The position numbers and the translations under genes were made by a program. This document shows positions 28,609 through 36,556 of a DNA stretch of 64,000 nucleotides, piece after piece. The notes below the pieces were generated by a model, which searched no databases, was not told where the DNA came from, and saw only the letters and a program-made list of their open reading frames with translations. Location of the stretch: contig JANYDA010000032.1 of assembly GCA_025360005.1 (NCBI GenBank), forward strand, positions 212,624-276,623. The letters run 5' to 3'. Every line of letters begins with the position of its first letter. The first letter of the stretch is position 1. Source of the stretch: Fibrobacteria bacterium. Lineage in GTDB: Bacteria; Fibrobacterota; Fibrobacteria; UBA11236.

Positions 28609-29814
28609 TTAACGGGAAATCAGGCTGCGCATCTTCCAGATCAAGGAAGGCGTGCTCCAAAGAGTGGTGAGAAAAATCCGGCTCATGGTCACCTTATCCA
28701 CGGGAATCTTGGCCAGGCTGCCGGCGGCCTTATCGAAAGTCCTGTCCTGGATTTCCGCGAAAGGCGCCTTGGCGCGGTGGATGCGCAGGTTGGCGTTTCC
28801 ATAAGCATCATCCCACTTATCCTTGTAAGCCTTATAGTAAGGCGCCTTCTCGGATTCGGATGCCAATCCTATCACGGCCAATGCCGCTTCCGCCGCCAAC
28901 TGCCCGCCCTTCATGGCTTCCAGGATGCCGGCCCGGCTGATGGGGTTCACCATGTTGGCCGCGTCCCCGGCCTTGAACAGGTTGTCCACCGCCAACGGTT
29001 CATGCGTGTAGCCGCAAGGAATCACTCCGCCATGGACGGTTTCCACGATAACCCCGGGGTAAACCTTGTTCATGAAATCCGTCATCGTCTTGCGCGCCGG
29101 GGCTTCCTTGGAGAACCGCTTGCCGATCACCAGGCCCACGTTGGCCACGTCCTTGTCGCGCGGGAAAAGCCAGGCATAACCCCCGGGCGCATAATTCCTG
29201 CCGAAGAACATCTGGATGTAATTGGTGGGATATTTCAAGCCGCGAACCAGCGCGAACAAGGCGGGCTCCACGTCGAAATCCCCCTGCGTGATCTTCTCTT
29301 CCCGGCCGAACCCGAGCCCCGGGCCGCTGGCGTCGATGACGACGCGCGCTTTGATCTCGCCTGCGGAAGCGCCTTCATACCTGATCACGCGCCGCCCATC
29401 CTCGAAGCGGGAAACGGAAACCGCGCGCGCGCGGAAATTGCAATGCGCGCCCAACCTGCGCCCTTCCTCCGCCAGATTTTTATGCATCAGGGCCCGATCG
29501 ATCAAGAGCCCGCTGCCTGGATGGCGGAAGGTGACCCGGGTGCCATTGGGGGAAATGAAGATCACGCCGTCGATCGGCTCGCGGATCCAGGCCGGCTCCA
29601 CCTTGGGAACCAGGTCCCGCAATCCCTGGGCGGAAACCGCCTCCGCGCAGGAAACCGGCTCGCGCCAAGGATCCCGCTTATCCAACAATGCCACCGAATA
29701 CGGCTTGCCGGCGCGCTTTAGATTCGCGAGCCCGATATTCAAGGCCGCCAAGAGCCCTGCAGGCCCGGCCCCGATCACGACGACATCATATTCCGACAGC
29801 AATGCATCCTGCAT
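28609..29814 (-). CDS. Geranylgeranyl-reductase-family FAD-dependent oxidoreductase
   Basis: The product (401 aa) has an N-terminal FAD-binding motif VVVIGAGPAGLLAALNIG (11-28), a substrate-pocket segment EPVSCAEAVSAQGL, the central VVIDASGPG, and the FAD-binding LFKAGDAANMVNPISRAGILEAMKGG near 290-315. This is the digeranylgeranylglycerophospholipid reductase/geranylgeranyl reductase family, which saturates isoprenoid chains of lipids, quinones or chlorophyll. In a bacterium with a futalosine-like deaminase it might reduce a menaquinone side chain, but that is inference. No membrane helix is present. Confidence 0.85.
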   Translation of the reverse strand: MQDALLSEYDVVVIGAGPAGLLAALNIGLANLKRAGKPYSVALLDKRDPWREPVSCAEAVSAQGLRDLVPKVEPAWIREPIDGVIFISPNGTRVTFRHPGSGLLIDRALMHKNLAEEGRRLGAHCNFRARAVSVSRFEDGRRVIRYEGASAGEIKARVVIDASGPGLGFGREEKITQGDFDVEPALFALVRGLKYPTNYIQMFFGRNYAPGGYAWLFPRDKDVANVGLVIGKRFSKEAPARKTMTDFMNKVYPGVIVETVHGGVIPCGYTHEPLAVDNLFKAGDAANMVNPISRAGILEAMKGGQLAAEAALAVIGLASESEKAPYYKAYKDKWDDAYGNANLRIHRAKAPFAEIQDRTFDKAAGSLAKIPVDKVTMSRIFLTTLWSTPSLIWKMRSLISR

Positions 29815-30130
29815 AAGAACCGCTAAATGTAGTCAACTCCCCCCACCCCGTCCCCGCGGGAAAGAGCGCGGGTGCCTGGGGCTCCTTGCGCTTCCGCGGG
29901 CGCGGATCGGGTCCAAACCGAATCCTCGCCAAGAAGGAAGCCGACCGGCAATGGCGCGCCCGGTGAGCCGCGGAACCAGAGTTGTGATTCCAAGAAGAAT
30001 GCGCCTATCAGCCCCCAGCGCAAGGTAGAGGTTGCGCCCGTAAACCGCAAACCCTTTCGGCCTGTGGCGAGGTACCTGAGGGTTGGACCCGATCCGCGCC
30101 CGCGGAAGTCCATTCAGATCAAGGCCCCGC
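29815..30130. other. 316-bp gap between ung and the GGR-like gene, holding a MITE-like element
   Basis: I see no coding sequence with protein-like composition here. Most of the gap is occupied by the 24-bp perfect inverted repeat and its 170-bp centre described separately. Short flanking pieces outside the arms also match each other in inverted orientation (GGGGC at about 29879 and GCCCC at about 30123). Confidence 0.5.
29891..30108. repeat. 218-bp element bounded by a 24-bp perfect inverted repeat
   Basis: The left arm 29891-29914 (beginning CTTCCGCGGG) is the exact reverse complement of the right arm 30085-30108 (ending CCCGCGGAAG). Inside the arms imperfect symmetry continues: CTCGCCA occurs after both arms when each is read inward. 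The centre of 170 bp holds no gene. Size and structure fit a MITE or a REP/BIME-like palindromic element; no transposase or target-site duplication was recognised. Confidence 0.65.
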
Positions 30131-30847
30131 CTAGATCTGCCAGTCAATCGGAGCACGCCCCGATCCCGTGAGTATCGCGTTGGTTTTGGAAAAATGCCGG
30201 CACCCGAAGAAACCCGCATGCGCCGAGAAAGGGGACGGATGCGCGGCTTTGAAAACATGATGGCGGGCGGCGTCGATGACGGATCCTTTTTCCTGCGCGG
30301 GCCGTCCCCACAAAAGAAAAACCAATCCCCGCTTTTCATCGTTCAAGGTCTTGACCACCGCATTGGTGAAGGCTTCCCATCCTTTGCCATGATGGGAACC
30401 CGGCTGCCCGGCACGCACGGTGAGGCAGGCATTGAGGAGAAGCACACCCTGTTCGGTCCACTTTTCCAGATTGCCTTGCGAGGGAACGGTGCATCCCATA
30501 TCCTCATGCAGTTCCTTATAGATGTTCACCAAGCTGGGAGGAGGTTTCACGCCCGCCTGCACGGAAAAGCACAGGCCATGGGCCTGGCCCGCCCCGTGAT
30601 ACGGATCCTGCCCCAAGATCACCACCTTGACGGTATCGAAGGGCGTCTTGTTGAATGCGTTGAAGATGAAAGGCCCCGGCGGATAGACGACGGCGCCTTG
30701 GCGCTTTTCCTCTTTCAGGAAGCCCTTCAACTCCGCGAAATAGGGCTTGCGGAACTCATCCGCCAGCCGCTCTTTCCAAGAGGGTTCGATTTTCGGATCG
30801 ATGCGGGATTCCGCGGTGTCGGTGAGGGCCGGGCCGGTTTCTTCCAT
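30131..30847 (-). CDS. ung: Uracil-DNA glycosylase (family 1)
   Basis: Ung removes uracil from DNA as the first step of base excision repair. The 238-residue protein has the water-activating motif VVILGQDPYHGAGQAHGLCFS (about 75-95), LLLNACLTV, and the DNA-intercalation loop HPSPFSAHAGFFGC near the C-terminus. Size is typical. The last codon lies at the edge of the MITE-like region, but the C-terminus (APIDWQI) is normal, so the element did not disrupt the gene. Confidence 0.96.
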   Translation of the reverse strand: MEETGPALTDTAESRIDPKIEPSWKERLADEFRKPYFAELKGFLKEEKRQGAVVYPPGPFIFNAFNKTPFDTVKVVILGQDPYHGAGQAHGLCFSVQAGVKPPPSLVNIYKELHEDMGCTVPSQGNLEKWTEQGVLLLNACLTVRAGQPGSHHGKGWEAFTNAVVKTLNDEKRGLVFLLWGRPAQEKGSVIDAARHHVFKAAHPSPFSAHAGFFGCRHFSKTNAILTGSGRAPIDWQI

Positions 30848-30900
30848 GGGATAAAATTAAGTCCTGGCCGCGCCTGCTGCAATCCTGCCTTGCGACCGCT

Positions 30901-32766
30901 TCAGATCAAGCCATGGAGGCTTTTCCCGATGGCGCCCAAGGCCTCCACCCGCCGGACCGTTTCCGGATCGGATTCCAAAGCGGGAGCATGGTGCGGCTTG
31001 CTGCGCGCATCGATAAGCAAGGCCCCGCGGCAACCCCAATGCTTGTCCTCCTGCGAAGCCCACAAGCCGTGCACATCCTTGGCGGGATCGGATCGGGTAA
31101 AGGTATTCCACAGGAAATTGCCGAGGGTCTTCGCCGCGAAGGCGGCGTCGTCCACTACCACGATCAAGGGGAAGCCCAGCAGGTATTGGTATTCGGAAGC
31201 ATCCGGCGCGATGAAACGGAATTCCCAAGCGCGGATGAATTCCGCCAGATCCGCGCGGGCCCGGATGGGATCGCGGAAAGCGGGCCCGGAAACGAGCAAC
31301 ACTCCGGGGAGCGCCACGGCCAAGCGCGCGAATCCCGACGGCAGGCTTTGCTCCAATGCGGACGGCGCTTCCTTCGCCAAATCCCTTCGCTTGCCTCCCG
31401 CTACGGCGATCACAAGCTTGGATCCCGCATTGAGGCCGGTGCCGCTGTAGTCGAGGGTATCCATGGTGGTACGGGTCTGGAAATGGAGATCCTCCCGCCA
31501 ATCCGCCCTTTCCAGCACATGCCGGAAAACCGCGCCCACGTCCCGCAGGTCCAGGCCCGGATTGTCCTCGCGCGCGGCAATCAGCAGGTACTTGGCCAGG
31601 GAAAGCTGCCCGAATCCCAGCACCGCATTGGCTATGGTCAACAGTTCGCGCGGTTTGCGATCCGCATAGGGCGCATAACGCTCGCTGCCCAAGGCCAATA
31701 GGAGCGGATGTACGCCGGAAGCCTCCACCGCGTGCACGCCGTGCAGGCCCGGAATTTCCGTGGGTAAAACGGACCCTGCCAGTTCATGGATCAATTCGGC
31801 CAGATGCGAGTCTTCCTGGGGAGGACGGCCCACCACGGTGAAAGGCCAGATGGCACCCCGCCGATGGTAAACCTTTTCCACCTCCATCACCGGAAAGGGA
31901 TGCGCCAGGCTATAATAGCCCAGGTGATCGCCGAAGGGCCCTTCCGGCAAGGTGCGCGCGGGATCGATGCTGCCGGTGATACAGAAATCCGCGTCCGCGG
32001 AAAGCATATGCCCATCCCGCATCCCGTAACGGAATCGCCGGCCCGCCAGCATCCCGGCGAAAAAGATCTCCGGCATGCCTTCCGGCAAAGGCATTACCGC
32101 AGACAACGCATGCGCCGGCGGCCCTCCCACGAATACGCTTACGGGCAGCTTCCCGCCGCCGCGGATGGCGGCATGGTGATGGACGCCGATGCCGCGATGG
32201 ATCTGGTAGTGGAATCCCAGTTCGCGCCCGGGACGGAAGGCCCCGCCGGAAAGCTGGATGCGGTACATTCCCAGATTGGAATGCCGTAGCCCCGGATAGT
32301 CCGGATGCTCGCTATAGACCTGCGGCAAAGTGATATAGGCCCCGCCATCCTTGGGCCAGGAGACGATCTGGGGCAACCCGGCGATGGTGGTTTCGCAAGC
32401 GCCCACGGCGGGACCGGGTACCTTGCGCGGTAGGGCATGCAGGGCGGTGAAAGGCAAACCCAGGTAACTCAGCGGTTTCCTGGCCCAGGCCATGGGATCG
32501 CCCTTGAGTTTCAATAAGGCCTTGACCCCGGCCAGGGTGTCGCGGAACAGGAATTGGGTCCTCTCCCGGGTGCCGTAGAGATTGGAAAGGCAGGGGAAGG
32601 TCGTGCCTTTAACGCGGGTGAACAAAAGCGCCGGCCCCCGCGCCGCATAAACACGCCGCTGGATTTCGGCCATTTCCAGGTTGGCGTCCACCTCTTCGCG
32701 CACCCGCAGCAATTGCCCGGTCCGGTCCAGATCCTCGACGCAGTCCTTGAGGCCGGCGTAAGGCAT
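30901..32766 (-). CDS. UbiD-family decarboxylase
   Basis: The protein (621 aa) is a prenylated-FMN-dependent decarboxylase of the UbiD family. It starts GLKDCVEDLDRTGQLLRVRE, has HSNLGMYRIQL and HYQIHRGIGVHHHAA for cofactor and metal binding, and the catalytic segment LPEGPFGDHLGYYSLAHPFPVME carrying the conserved Glu and Asp. UbiD members act in ubiquinone and, in futalosine-pathway bacteria, probably menaquinone synthesis (decarboxylation of the prenylated naphthoate). It is longer than E. coli UbiD. Its start shares a base with the stop of the RidA-like gene, so they form an operon. The UbiX flavin prenyltransferase needed for its cofactor is not in the window. Confidence 0.92.
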   Translation of the reverse strand: MPYAGLKDCVEDLDRTGQLLRVREEVDANLEMAEIQRRVYAARGPALLFTRVKGTTFPCLSNLYGTRERTQFLFRDTLAGVKALLKLKGDPMAWARKPLSYLGLPFTALHALPRKVPGPAVGACETTIAGLPQIVSWPKDGGAYITLPQVYSEHPDYPGLRHSNLGMYRIQLSGGAFRPGRELGFHYQIHRGIGVHHHAAIRGGGKLPVSVFVGGPPAHALSAVMPLPEGMPEIFFAGMLAGRRFRYGMRDGHMLSADADFCITGSIDPARTLPEGPFGDHLGYYSLAHPFPVMEVEKVYHRRGAIWPFTVVGRPPQEDSHLAELIHELAGSVLPTEIPGLHGVHAVEASGVHPLLLALGSERYAPYADRKPRELLTIANAVLGFGQLSLAKYLLIAAREDNPGLDLRDVGAVFRHVLERADWREDLHFQTRTTMDTLDYSGTGLNAGSKLVIAVAGGKRRDLAKEAPSALEQSLPSGFARLAVALPGVLLVSGPAFRDPIRARADLAEFIRAWEFRFIAPDASEYQYLLGFPLIVVVDDAAFAAKTLGNFLWNTFTRSDPAKDVHGLWASQEDKHWGCRGALLIDARSKPHHAPALESDPETVRRVEALGAIGKSLHGLI

Positions 32767-33146
32767 CAGGCGATGACGGCGTCCGCCTCGATCTCGACCA
32801 GCATTTCCGGCGCGATCAATTTGCTGACCTGCACCATGGTTGTGGCGGGACGGCTCCCGCCGAACACCTCGCCATGGGCCTTGCCGGCCGCTTCCCAGGC
32901 CGAGATATCCGTCATGAAAATGCGCGTGCGCACCACGTCGTTTGCGGAAGCGCCGGCCTGCTCCAGGGCGGAAACGATATTAGCGAGCGCCTGCTTGGTC
33001 TGGGCATAGGTGTCGCCGGCTACCTTGCCTTCCGCGTCCGAACCCGTAGTCCCGGATACGAAAACCTGGTTGCCTACGCGCACGGCGCGGGAATAACCGA
33101 TGATGGGTTCCCATTTGGAACCTGTGGATATGTTCTTTCTTTCCAT
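32766..33146 (-). CDS. RidA/YjgF-family protein
   Basis: This is a 126-residue RidA-fold protein. RidA enzymes hydrolyse reactive enamine/imine intermediates formed by PLP enzymes. Recognisable segments are IGYSRAVRVGNQVFVSGTTG, TYAQTKQALANIVSALEQAG, VVRTRIFMTDISAW, and the C-terminal LIAPEMLVEIEADAVIA. It belongs to the wider YjgF group, since the catalytic arginine position reads VVRTRIF. The stop overlaps the ubiD-like start (TGATG). What this pairing does is unclear. Confidence 0.93.
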   Translation of the reverse strand: MERKNISTGSKWEPIIGYSRAVRVGNQVFVSGTTGSDAEGKVAGDTYAQTKQALANIVSALEQAGASANDVVRTRIFMTDISAWEAAGKAHGEVFGGSRPATTMVQVSKLIAPEMLVEIEADAVIA

Positions 33147-33202
33147 GAAGCGCTCCGCTAAGATGTGGAAGCAGGGAAAGTAGTAAAAGGGGCGCCGGGC
33201 CC

Positions 33203-34438
33203 TTAGCCGGCCGGACCTTCCCGGCGCGTCCCGTTATGGCCGTCCCGCAGCAACAGGTCCGCCACCAGGGGCGGATAGCGCTTGCGCAGCCAAGCCTCGT
33301 CGGGCTTGTCGCGGCCTTGCGCGGAAGCCTTGAGATCGGCATCCAACATGAACAGGTAGGCGTACCACTCCTGATGCAACACGCCCTTCCAATCCCAGAT
33401 CAAGGTTTTCAGGGCCGCCTGCAAAGCCGCCAGCTTGCCCGCGGTCAAGTCGCTCCGCTGCACCCTGAAAAACGGGGAGGCCAGAAACGGAGCCGCGATC
33501 AGAAACTCCCTGGGCAGGGAATACCGGAGCAAAACCTCCCGCCATGCGGCTGCGGCCGTTTTACCTTCGCGGAAGGCGGCCAGCAAATCCAGCAGCAGGC
33601 AATCCGTCATGGGCAAACCGGTGGGATTAAGAAGCACGCCGCGCGTCAAACGCCAGATGTCCCGAGTGCGGCCGGCGTAGGGGCCCAGGAAGATCTTATT
33701 GGGGCAATAGTCGTTGGCGTAGAGATTGTCCCACAGCAGAACCTCGGCCTTGAAAATCCGCGAAAGACCCCGCAACGCCCGGCCGTCCAGCCGCTCCGCG
33801 ATGATGCGCGGCCCCGTCCACATGAGCGTGACGGCTTCCGGCATGGTAGCGGCCAGATCGAGCAGATAAGGATCTTTCTCCACGGGACCGGATGCGAATT
33901 GATCCGTGTACACGGTAGGGCAGAACCACAGCCGGCATTGCGGATCCGTCCTTCTGAGATCGGCCAGAAGCTTGTTCAGCAGCAGTCCGTGGGCTTCCCC
34001 CAGGCTGCGGAAGGAACGGGAACAATTCTTAGGGAGCACCGCAGGGATGTCGTCCATCAACAGGGCCAGGGTGCCGCAACCGGATTTCTGGAAGTCCCGG
34101 AACTTGGAAAGCAGGATGCCATAATCATCGGCAGAACGATAATCGAAGGACAACCCGGGGGCCATGCCCGGTACCACCGCCACGCCCCGCTGCGCGCCCC
34201 GATCCGCCAATGCCCGGAACTCTTTGCGCCAGGGCGCCGGATAGCGCAAACGCCAGTCCCGCCTATGGAGGGGGTCCTCCTTGGGAGCATACAAATAGAA
34301 GGCTTCGCAAGGCTCCCGGAACCGGCGGCTACCCAGGTGATCGATCAGGGCGGCCCTTTCCGGCCAGCCGAAAAGCCGGCCGTAATAGCCTTCTATATAA
34401 CCCCACATGGCCGGACGGATCGCTTTTTTCGCCCTCAT
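33203..34438 (-). CDS. GH84-family beta-N-acetylglucosaminidase-like protein, apparently cytosolic
   Basis: The protein (411 aa from ATG 34438) has the catalytic barrel of GH84 (bacterial NagJ / O-GlcNAcase): GYIEGYYGRLFGWPER at residues 13-28, the catalytic aspartate pair Asp129-Asp130 in LLMDDIP, LMWTGPRII and LLWDNLYANDY for substrate binding. An AGGAGG site seven bases upstream fixes the start; an in-frame ATG nearer the site is too close. There is no signal peptide, unlike most secreted bacterial GH84 enzymes, and the usual N-terminal alpha/beta and C-terminal binding domains are absent. Hydrolysis of intracellular GlcNAc conjugates is inferred. Confidence 0.85.
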   Translation of the reverse strand: MRAKKAIRPAMWGYIEGYYGRLFGWPERAALIDHLGSRRFREPCEAFYLYAPKEDPLHRRDWRLRYPAPWRKEFRALADRGAQRGVAVVPGMAPGLSFDYRSADDYGILLSKFRDFQKSGCGTLALLMDDIPAVLPKNCSRSFRSLGEAHGLLLNKLLADLRRTDPQCRLWFCPTVYTDQFASGPVEKDPYLLDLAATMPEAVTLMWTGPRIIAERLDGRALRGLSRIFKAEVLLWDNLYANDYCPNKIFLGPYAGRTRDIWRLTRGVLLNPTGLPMTDCLLLDLLAAFREGKTAAAAWREVLLRYSLPREFLIAAPFLASPFFRVQRSDLTAGKLAALQAALKTLIWDWKGVLHQEWYAYLFMLDADLKASAQGRDKPDEAWLRKRYPPLVADLLLRDGHNGTRREGPAG

Positions 34439-34610
34439 CGACATTCCTCCTGGTGAGAAGGTACTCCCGATAGCAAACATAATTCAAGACCGAAGCAGTC
34501 GGATGGGTTTCGCTTTGGGCAGGGTACTCTCCGGGAAATCCACGGCTCCCGCTTGCTCCAAAAACCATTTAATTGACGAAGCGCCTTGCAACCGAATCCC
34601 GGATGGTTAT

Positions 34611-34632
34611 TTTATTAACCCTAAAGGTTAAT
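34611..34632. promoter_or_regulatory. Operator/promoter of the higB-higA operon
   Basis: ATTAACC-N5-GGTTAAT, a perfect 7-bp inverted repeat (34614-34632) preceded by TTT, ends five bases before the higB start. The same 22-base sequence with two differences lies at 36535-36556. HigA-type antitoxins autorepress their operons by binding such palindromes. The TTTATT at its left edge could be the -10 element. Together with 34439-34610, which holds no gene, this is the divergent promoter region toward the GH84 gene. Confidence 0.65.
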
Positions 34633-34637
34633 TACAA

Positions 34638-34958
34638 ATGAAAATCGTATTCGCGAACGAAGCCCTGAGAATCGAGTGCAATAACCAGGAACTCCTGGTC
34701 AAGCGCTATGGAACCGCGCTGGCGAGAATCCTGCGCCAACGCCTGGACGAGCTTTTCAACGCGCAATCGCTCGATGAAATGCGCTCCATGCCTCATGTGG
34801 CCATAGCCGGATCCTTATCCGGAAGCGCGGACTTGCGCCTCGAATTGGAAGCCGGGAATCGGCTGGTATTCCGCCCCCATCCGCCTTCCAAGCACAGCCA
34901 AGGCGGAATGGACTGGGGAAAAATAGATTCGATTATTATCCTGGGATTATCCGGATAA
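34638..34958 (+). CDS. higB: HigB/RelE-like toxin (plasmid-maintenance killer family)
   Basis: The 106-residue protein matches the RelE-like 'killer' family: ECNNQELLVKRYGTALARIL (about 13-32), LDEMRSMP, LRLELEAGNRLVFRPHPP and the C-terminal GGMDWGKIDSIIILGLSG. HigB toxins cleave mRNA on the ribosome. It is followed one base later by the HigA-like antitoxin gene. The palindromic operator is immediately upstream and there is no good ribosome site (only AAAGG inside the operator), so the mRNA leader may be very short. Confidence 0.88.
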   Translation: MKIVFANEALRIECNNQELLVKRYGTALARILRQRLDELFNAQSLDEMRSMPHVAIAGSLSGSADLRLELEAGNRLVFRPHPPSKHSQGGMDWGKIDSIIILGLSG

Positions 34959-34959
34959 T

Positions 34960-36048
34960 ATGCCCAATCGCAACCAAAACCAATATTTCCCCGATGTGGT
35001 ATCGCCACCGGGAGAAACGCTTAGGGAAACTTTGGAAGCCTTGGGGATGTCCCAGGCGGAACTTGCCGAGCGCATGGGGCGTCCCAAGAAAACCATCAAT
35101 GAGATCATCAAGGGCAAAGCCGCTCTTACGCCGGACACGGCCCTGCAACTGGAGCGGGTGTTGGGTATTTCCTCCGGTTTCTGGAACAACCGCGACAACC
35201 ATTACCGGGAATACCAAGCCAAGCGGCAAGAAGGCGAAAGGTTGCGCCATAAGGTGGGATGGCTGGATGAAATGCCCGTGCGGGACATGATCAAACTGGG
35301 CTGGTTCGCGCCCCGCCCGGACAAAGTGGGGCAATTGCAGGAGATGCTCAATTTTTTCGGCGTCGCCTCCCCGGAAGTCTGGAAGCGGATATGGTGTGGT
35401 CCCAAAATCGCCTTCCGCAGGTCCCACGCTTTCCGTAACGATCCGGGATTATTGGCGGGATGGCTCAGGATTGGGGAAATCCAGGCGCGCGGTTTGGAGT
35501 GCGGTCAATATGACTCCGTCCGGTTCAGTGCTTCCCTGGTTAAGATCCGCAAGCTCACCCTCAAACCTCCAGGCGGGTACCGTTTGGAATTGACCCGTCT
35601 GTGCGCGGAAGCCGGCGTCGCTTTGGTCATCCTTCCCGAACCGCCCCGCTTGAGCATCAGCGGCGCCACCCGCTGGCTCACGCCGTTCAAAGCCTTGATG
35701 CAGATAAGCCTGCGTTATACCACGGATGATCAATTCTGGCTTACGTTTTTCCACGAGGCCGGGCACATTCTCTTGCACGGGAAACGCGACGTATTTCTGG
35801 AAACCAACGGCTACAACCCCAACAAGGAGGATGAGGCGGATAATTTCGCCTTGCAACACCTGCTGCCCAAGGATGGTCTCAACCGTTTTCTGGCCGCGGG
35901 TACTCCCACCCGGGATTTCATCAAGAGGTATGCGGAAAGAATGGAGCTGGCTCCCGGGGTGTTGGTCGGGCTCCTGCAGCACCAGGGCATTCTCGCTGAC
36001 TCGCAATTCAATGATTTGAAACGGCTTTTCAAGCTCAAGGCGATATGA
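34960..36048 (+). CDS. higA: HigA-type antitoxin fused to an ImmA/IrrE metallopeptidase domain
   Basis: The product has 362 residues. Residues 15-75 form a HigA/XRE helix-turn-helix (LGMSQAELAERMGRPKKTIN), which would bind the ATTAACC-N5-GGTTAAT operator. From about 210 on lies an ImmA/IrrE (DUF955) zinc peptidase domain with HEAGH at 265-269 and the downstream EDEADNFA carrying the third ligand. The HTH plus peptidase architecture is known among antitoxins; it might allow self-cleavage or cleavage-controlled derepression. The stop overlaps the start of the receiver gene (ATGA), so a response regulator is the third gene of this operon. Confidence 0.92.
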   Translation: MPNRNQNQYFPDVVSPPGETLRETLEALGMSQAELAERMGRPKKTINEIIKGKAALTPDTALQLERVLGISSGFWNNRDNHYREYQAKRQEGERLRHKVGWLDEMPVRDMIKLGWFAPRPDKVGQLQEMLNFFGVASPEVWKRIWCGPKIAFRRSHAFRNDPGLLAGWLRIGEIQARGLECGQYDSVRFSASLVKIRKLTLKPPGGYRLELTRLCAEAGVALVILPEPPRLSISGATRWLTPFKALMQISLRYTTDDQFWLTFFHEAGHILLHGKRDVFLETNGYNPNKEDEADNFALQHLLPKDGLNRFLAAGTPTRDFIKRYAERMELAPGVLVGLLQHQGILADSQFNDLKRLFKLKAI

Positions 36049-36488
36049 ACAAAACCCGGCAATCTATTAAACCCATGCCGGAGTCCGGGCGGGACGGTCA
36101 TGGCTTACCCGGGAAAACCATTCTTCTCGTTGATGACGAAGAAAACATGCGGGAATTCCTCCAGGTTTTGCTCCAGAGCGAAGGCTATCGGCTCCTCCTG
36201 GCGGCGAATGGTGAAGAGGCCCTCTCCATAAGCGAAGGATTCCCGGAAGAAATCCACCTTCTCATTACCGATGTCATGATGCCTGTCATGAATGGTAAAG
36301 AACTGGCCGATAGGCTTTGCGTCCTACGTCCCCACATCAAGGTCCTTTTCATCTCCGGCTTCGGACGAGCCGACATCTGGCCAGTCGAGGCATGCGAAGA
36401 CCAGACCGATTGGCTGCCCAAGCCGTTTACCCAGCAAGCCTTCCAGGCCAAGGTACGGCAAATCCTGTACCCGCTTCCGGAACCCTGA
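36045..36488 (+). CDS. Single-domain response regulator (CheY-like), third gene of the toxin-antitoxin operon
   Basis: The product has 147 residues: a 22-residue polar leader and one receiver domain, KTILLVDDEENMREFL with the acidic triad residues, phospho-acceptor Asp76 in LITDVMMPVMNG, and the conserved Lys in WLPKPFTQ. There is no output domain. It overlaps the antitoxin gene by four bases. A paralogue (36555-36956) shares the motifs HLLxTDxMMPVMNGxEL and VLFISG, so the two arose by tandem duplication. The partner kinase is unknown; the kai-linked hybrid kinase in this window is one candidate only by proximity. Confidence 0.92.
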   Translation: MNKTRQSIKPMPESGRDGHGLPGKTILLVDDEENMREFLQVLLQSEGYRLLLAANGEEALSISEGFPEEIHLLITDVMMPVMNGKELADRLCVLRPHIKVLFISGFGRADIWPVEACEDQTDWLPKPFTQQAFQAKVRQILYPLPEP

Positions 36489-36534
36489 GCGCGATCAAAA
36501 ACAATCCGACGGCGGCTTTTTTTCTTTGCCTCAG

Positions 36535-36556
36535 TTTATTAACCTTTAAGGTTAAT
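36535..36556. promoter_or_regulatory. Second copy of the higBA operator, overlapping the start codon of the next gene
   Basis: The 22 bases differ at two positions from 34611-34632 and contain the same perfect ATTAACC-N5-GGTTAAT palindrome (36538-36556). The last two bases of the palindrome are the first two of the ATG of the second receiver gene (36555). Bound HigA would therefore sit on the translation start region. A C/G stem with a T7 run just upstream (36510-36527) may terminate the first operon. Confidence 0.6.
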
